Shown here: positions 60,150 to 64,000 of the stretch, piece by piece
Position numbering within the stretch: the first letter of the stretch is position 1
Layout: every line of letters starts with the position of its first letter
Source of the DNA: JAFECT01 sp035551675
GTDB lineage: Bacteria; Pseudomonadota; Alphaproteobacteria; Caulobacterales; Caulobacteraceae
Length of the DNA stretch: 64,000 nucleotides
Reading direction: 5' to 3'
Assembly (NCBI GenBank): GCA_035551675.1
Contig: DASZMV010000040.1
Location: forward strand, 62,001 to 126,000
Notes under the pieces: generated by a model
Told to the model about the DNA's origin: nothing
Databases searched by the model: none
What the model saw: only the letters and a program-made list of their open reading frames with translations
Made by a program: the position numbers and the translations under genes

Positions 60150-61262
60150 TTAATACTTCGAATGCCCCAGCCGCACCTGTTCGCGCAGGGAAGCCCAATC
60201 AAACAACAGGATTATGCGCGCGCCAATCAGGCGAACGCGGTCACCCGTCATGGCCATTGTTCTGCAGTGTTGTGAAAGCGCTCGCATCGCAGCCAATTCC
60301 TCCGAAGAGGTCTTGGCCTGGGCGGCGCAATCTCCCAATCGGCCGTCGGCGCCGACCGTGCATTCGAACTGCGCGCGACCGCGCGCGAGTTTGTTGTCGT
60401 CGAGCGCTTTCTGCAGGTCGTCGATCGATGGCGATTCCTCCCAGTCGACGGGATGTGCGCCGCACATGCGACCTTTGTCGGCGTCGGTCGGACACGGAAC
60501 GGACTGTATTCCCTTGGTCGCCGCCTTCTCGTGTTCGATCACCGTGAGCACCACGCCGACCATGCCACCGCGATAGTTCTGGCCATCCTGAATGTTCCAA
60601 CTGAGCGGAATCAGGACAACGGCGCCCTCGACCGGTTGTCCGTCCAGCTTCTCGGGTCGCATCCGGAAATGATGTGCGGCGCGCAGCGTCGCTTCGCCGA
60701 ATCCAAGACCGAGTGGCGACTCTGAAAGGATGCTGCAATCGTCGAGTAAACCGTCGACCTGCACACGACAACGAACCAATGCCTTGCCGCTAACCCCGTT
60801 GATAAGTGCACGGCGCGGATAGTCGGCCTCGAGCTGCCTGCTGCTCGGTTTTTGAAGCCAGTCCGGACTGCTGATCATCGCCCAATGGATCGGGACCGAG
60901 ACGCGGCGGCCCCTCGCCTGATAGGCCTTAACCGCTTCCGGCTTCATGCGAAACTTGTCGGCGAGCGTCAACGACGCCTCGCCAAATCCCAAGCCTCCCG
61001 GCGTCTCCTTCGCAAGGTTGCAGTGCGAAAGCCGCCCGTCATCGTCGAGTTCGCAGGAGAATTCGGTTCGACCGCTCGCGCCCTTTTCCAAGGCGGCCTG
61101 TGGGTAGGTCTTCGCGAGATCGGCGAACGAAGGTTCGGCCATCCAGTCCGGCTCCGCAACCTTCGCATGGTCGTCGTCATCGCCGGCGAACGCAGGCCCG
61201 GCCAGCAGGCAACACCCGGCCAATGCCCCGAGCAACAGCCGAAAAATCCGCGACTTAGGCAT
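60150..61262 (-). CDS. Exported protein with three TonB_C-like repeats
   Basis: The 370-residue protein has a signal peptide (to about residue 27) and three domains of about 90 residues. The first two open with DWMAEPSFADLAKTYPQAAL and DWLQKPSSRQLEADYPRRAL, and the third degenerate copy with DWEESPSIDDLQKAL. Each contains C-x10-C, as in CELDDDGRLSHC, CRVQVDGLLDDC and CTVGADGRLGDC. They resemble the TonB C-terminal domain without the proline-rich spacer or membrane anchor. A periplasmic interaction role is inferred. ATG at 61262 is preferred to a longer frame without signal peptide. Confidence 0.8.
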   Translation of the reverse strand: MPKSRIFRLLLGALAGCCLLAGPAFAGDDDDHAKVAEPDWMAEPSFADLAKTYPQAALEKGASGRTEFSCELDDDGRLSHCNLAKETPGGLGFGEASLTLADKFRMKPEAVKAYQARGRRVSVPIHWAMISSPDWLQKPSSRQLEADYPRRALINGVSGKALVRCRVQVDGLLDDCSILSESPLGLGFGEATLRAAHHFRMRPEKLDGQPVEGAVVLIPLSWNIQDGQNYRGGMVGVVLTVIEHEKAATKGIQSVPCPTDADKGRMCGAHPVDWEESPSIDDLQKALDDNKLARGRAQFECTVGADGRLGDCAAQAKTSSEELAAMRALSQHCRTMAMTGDRVRLIGARIILLFDWASLREQVRLGHSKY

Positions 61263-61416
61263 GAACCACCCCCGTTTCGACGCTACCCCGACATCCGCGC
61301 GCCCTGCAACCTCCACTCGCAATCCGAACACGGTTCTTTCGCAACCCCTGGATACGGCTTGCCGAACGGCCACAGATTTGGCCTGTGTAGCGCCATCGTC
61401 AGTGGGGACCCGATTC

Positions 61417-63237
61417 ATGACCGGAACGACTGAAGCCGCGCCGGCGAGAGCCGCGCCGCATGGCCGTATCGCCCGGATCCTCTGGGTCCTTTGCCTGATC
61501 TATTCGGCGATTGTCCTAGTGCAGGACGTCCAGCAGATTCTTTGGGACCTGGGCCGCCAACCAGGCGCCGGCGAGCTGGGGGCTCACACACAGATCCCCG
61601 ACAGCTTGTCCGGCTACGTGCGTGTCGGGGACGTCGATGCGAACGGCGCCTTCGCCAAGGCAGGGATCAAGGTCGGCGACCGGGTTCGCTTCGACCCGGT
61701 CTATGCGAATGAAAGCTACAGGCGCCATGCCGGCGACCTCGTCCGCGTCTACGTGGGCACGCCGGCCGGCCCCTCACTTCGCACCATCGTCGCGGCGCCG
61801 GTGAAGCCACAGCCCCTAACGACGGAAATGTGGCTCGGATTCGCCTACGACGCCGCAACCATGCTGGCCGCGATCATCGGCGCGTTCATCATCTGGCGCG
61901 GCGGCCGAACCACCTCCACTCTGTTGCTCGGGATGGGCCTTCTGACCTACGGCCTAATCACCTACGTACCACAGCTGGATGTCGCCGCGCCGGGCCTGTA
62001 CCAGATCGCCTGGGTGGTCGGCGTCACCAACCTCTTTGCGATTCCCGCCTTGTTTTACCGCTTCGCAATTCAGTTCTACACCGACAACGTCGGACCGGTC
62101 CGCCGCTCGGAGAAAGCCGTGTTCTGGGTCTACGCGGTCGCACAACTGGGGGCCGCGTTGATCTACGGCATTGCGTTCTACTTAGGCATCGCCTTTCCGG
62201 TAGTCGGCACGGCGTTCCCCTTGTCGGTCGCTGCGTCTTACGTCGGGTTCGGCCTTTGCTTTTTTTACCTGATCCGCGGCTGGCGGCGCAGCATCGCGGC
62301 ATCGCAGCAGCGCTACGCCCTGATGCTCGTGGCGACGGCCGCGATCATTCTCGCGCAATCCTTCGACTACCTGACGAGCGTGGCCTCCGCCGCCCTGGGC
62401 ATTGACCCCAACGCGATCGCGACGATCCACGAGATTGCGAACGCGCTGTTGACCGGTATCGTCGGCGCGGGCCTCTTCGCCTATTCGATCCTTCGCCATC
62501 GCGTCTTCGATCTCGGCTTTGCGCTGAATCGCACCCTCGTCTACGGCGCCGTCAGCGCGCTTCTGCTGGCCGCCTTCGGCCTGATCGAATGGGCGGTGGA
62601 CCACCTGCTGGCGATCGAGGGCCGTGAGAAGAACGCCCTGATCGACGCCGCCATCGCTGTCGGCGTCTTTCTCACCTTCCACCGCGTGCGCGACCTGGTG
62701 GAGCATACGGTCGAAAGCCTGTTCTTCCGGCGATGGCAGAAAGCCGAGCAAGGCTTGCGCCGCTTCGTGCGCGAGGCGCCCTTCTTCACCGACAGTTCCG
62801 CCCTCCTCCGCGCCAGCGCAAGGGCGATGGGCGCTTACGCCGAAGGGACGACATGCGCGCTCTATCTGGCGGATGATACCGGCTACGCGCGCTCGGCCGG
62901 CGATTTCGACGCCGCCCCGCCTGTCGTGGACCGCGATCTGCCGGTTCTTGTCAGCATGCGCGCGAACCTCAAGCCCGCCGAGATCGAAGACGGCCCGCTG
63001 AAGGGCGCCCTTGCCGCGCCGATGATAAATCGCAACGAGGTCATCGGCGTGGCGCTCCTGGCGGCGAAACCGACCGGGTCGGCGTGGCGGCCCGACGAGA
63101 TCGAGCTGATCGGCTGGGCGGCGATCCAGGTCGGCCTCGACCTGCACGCGCTGAAGATCGAGGCGCTCACCACCGCGGCGAACGAACTGAAGCATGAGAA
63201 TGCGACGCTACGCTCACTCATTCCGCAGAGGGCCTAA
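61417..63237 (+). CDS. PDZ-like/7TM/GAF membrane sensor without kinase domain
   Basis: This 606-residue protein has one N-terminal membrane helix, a PDZ-like periplasmic segment (VGDVDANGAFAKAGIKVGDRV), a block of about eight further helices, a HAMP-less helical linker (VEHTVESLFFRRWQKAEQGLRRFV) and a GAF-like C-terminal domain, then a short coiled coil. No histidine-kinase, GGDEF or other output domain follows. It may signal through a partner. A GGGGA ribosome site precedes the ATG at 61417. It is divergent from the TonB_C-repeat gene. Confidence 0.75.
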   Translation: MTGTTEAAPARAAPHGRIARILWVLCLIYSAIVLVQDVQQILWDLGRQPGAGELGAHTQIPDSLSGYVRVGDVDANGAFAKAGIKVGDRVRFDPVYANESYRRHAGDLVRVYVGTPAGPSLRTIVAAPVKPQPLTTEMWLGFAYDAATMLAAIIGAFIIWRGGRTTSTLLLGMGLLTYGLITYVPQLDVAAPGLYQIAWVVGVTNLFAIPALFYRFAIQFYTDNVGPVRRSEKAVFWVYAVAQLGAALIYGIAFYLGIAFPVVGTAFPLSVAASYVGFGLCFFYLIRGWRRSIAASQQRYALMLVATAAIILAQSFDYLTSVASAALGIDPNAIATIHEIANALLTGIVGAGLFAYSILRHRVFDLGFALNRTLVYGAVSALLLAAFGLIEWAVDHLLAIEGREKNALIDAAIAVGVFLTFHRVRDLVEHTVESLFFRRWQKAEQGLRRFVREAPFFTDSSALLRASARAMGAYAEGTTCALYLADDTGYARSAGDFDAAPPVVDRDLPVLVSMRANLKPAEIEDGPLKGALAAPMINRNEVIGVALLAAKPTGSAWRPDEIELIGWAAIQVGLDLHALKIEALTTAANELKHENATLRSLIPQRA

Positions 63238-63629
63238 GGCACGACGGCCGTCGTTTCGATCTCGACCATTGCCTTGTCTTCGATAAGCGCCGCCACAACG
63301 ACCACCGCCATCGCGGGGTAGTGGCGCCCGAACAGCTCGCGCCAGATGGCGCCGATGTCGGCGAGGGCGGCGAGATAGGCCTTCTTATCGGTGATGAACC
63401 AGGTCATGCGCGCGACGTGCTCTGGCCCCGCGCCGCCGGCCTTCAGCACCGCAAGCGTGTTGAGGAGCGTCTGGCGAAACTGACCGGCGAAACTCGGGTC
63501 AGGGAATTCGCCCGCCTCATCCCAGCCGATCTGGCCGGCGACGAACACGATCCGACCTTCGGCGAGCACGCCGTTGGCGTAGCCCTTCGGACGGGGCCAG
63601 CCTTGCGGCAACAGGATTTCAAGCGCCAT
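63234..63629 (-). CDS. RidA-family protein (reactive imine deaminase-like)
   Basis: The 131-residue protein follows the RidA/YjgF pattern: GYANGVLAEGRIVFVAGQIGWDEAGEF and a C-terminal AALIEDKAMVEIETTAVV with the conserved acidic residue. The Arg105-type catalytic residue of classic RidA is not evident in the expected place, so imine deaminase activity is uncertain. Its start overlaps the thioesterase gene upstream by 11 bases, and its stop interlocks with the stop of the convergent sensor gene. Confidence 0.85.
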   Translation of the reverse strand: MALEILLPQGWPRPKGYANGVLAEGRIVFVAGQIGWDEAGEFPDPSFAGQFRQTLLNTLAVLKAGGAGPEHVARMTWFITDKKAYLAALADIGAIWRELFGRHYPAMAVVVVAALIEDKAMVEIETTAVVP

Positions 63630-64000
63630 CGCGACCCTCCGCGCCTATCAGCATATACGGCTCCATCTTTGCACGCAGGTCGTCGGGCCAGGGCGCGGGC
63701 GCCATGGTCCTCATGTCGACGAACACGATGGTCTGGCGGACGTCGATGCGCAGTTCCCCATGGCAATGCGCCTGGATGCGCAGGCGGCAGGAGCTGGTCC
63801 CCAACCGATCGACCATCAGCGAGAAATCGAGCTGGTCCTCCAGCCGCGACACGTTCACGAAGTCGACCTCGAACCGCACGGTCGGGATCGAGGTCAGGTC
63901 TTCGAGATGCAGCCGCTTGAACGAATGCGCCAGCGGCCCGGCGAACCAGTCCTCGACGGTGTTGTTGATCATCTCGAAATAGCGAGGATAGAATACGATG
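63619..64000 (-). CDS. 4HBT-family acyl-CoA thioesterase, 5' end beyond window
   Basis: Reading continues in frame past the last internal ATG (63972) to the window edge with IVFYPRYFEMINN, the helix typical of hot-dog-fold thioesterases, so the gene is cut at its 5' end and its true start lies outside. VDFVNVSRLEDQLDFSL and IDVRQTIVFVDMRTMAP complete the fold. It likely hydrolyses an acyl- or aryl-CoA thioester. The 3' end overlaps the RidA-family gene, forming an operon. Confidence 0.85.
   Translation of the reverse strand, partial: IVFYPRYFEMINNTVEDWFAGPLAHSFKRLHLEDLTSIPTVRFEVDFVNVSRLEDQLDFSLMVDRLGTSSCRLRIQAHCHGELRIDVRQTIVFVDMRTMAPAPWPDDLRAKMEPYMLIGAEGRDGA

Overview
The window is 64 kb of GC-rich, gene-dense DNA from an alphaproteobacterium, most likely a member of the Caulobacterales (Phenylobacterium or Caulobacter-like). 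This rests on base composition, two very different TonB-dependent receptors, a tmk-holB-tatD-MBL housekeeping operon next to a tRNA-Ser gene, a BlaI/M56 pair, and TonB_C-repeat proteins. No prophage, insertion sequence, rRNA or CRISPR array is visible. The genus is an inference.

Region 1 (1-16.4 kb) is mixed: the end of a neutral zinc metallopeptidase gene, a VOC protein, an SRPBCC/ArsR operon with two matched inverted repeats in its leader, an esterase, a TonB receptor with a large plug domain, a secreted beta-lactamase-fold serine hydrolase, a BlaI-type repressor with an M56 membrane peptidase carrying 23-residue C-terminal repeats, an exported S9 peptidase, and the operon tmk, holB, tatD, MBL hydrolase. 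A tRNA-Ser(UGA) follows at 16,655.

Region 2 (16.7-18.9 kb) is accessory: a membrane-anchored protein of unknown function, an apparently 5'-truncated Imm53-type immunity gene whose start lies in a REP-like palindrome, and a VOC protein.

Region 3 (18.9-49 kb) is the most distinctive part. It looks like a peptide and amino-acid scavenging island. It holds five exported S10 serine carboxypeptidases plus the C-terminal scar of a sixth, two exported M61 aminopeptidases, one exported S41 peptidase, a large TonB-dependent receptor, an APC permease, an ornithine-cyclodeaminase family enzyme, a class I aminotransferase, a Tat-exported class V aminotransferase-fold protein, an Lrp/AsnC regulator, and a giant BNR/sortilin-like propeller protein at each end. 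The inferred flow is: the receptor brings oligopeptides into the periplasm, S10/M61/S41 enzymes degrade them, the permease imports amino acids, and the PLP and OCD enzymes process them. A 13-bp palindromic motif recurs in three key intergenic regions: between the Lrp gene and the OCD operon, between M61 and the class V gene, and upstream of the receptor. It is a candidate operator for the local Lrp-type regulator.

Region 4 (49-64 kb) carries an alanine-rich membrane protein, a two-gene unit of a small exported protein and an eight-cysteine protein, an SDR-DoxX fusion with a DUF2269 protein, an acyltransferase, a GT-C-like membrane protein, two threonine-dehydratase-like PLP enzymes, an exported M20 peptidase, a FUSC transporter, a TonB_C triple-repeat protein, a PDZ-7TM-GAF sensor lacking a kinase, RidA, and the 3' part of a thioesterase gene.
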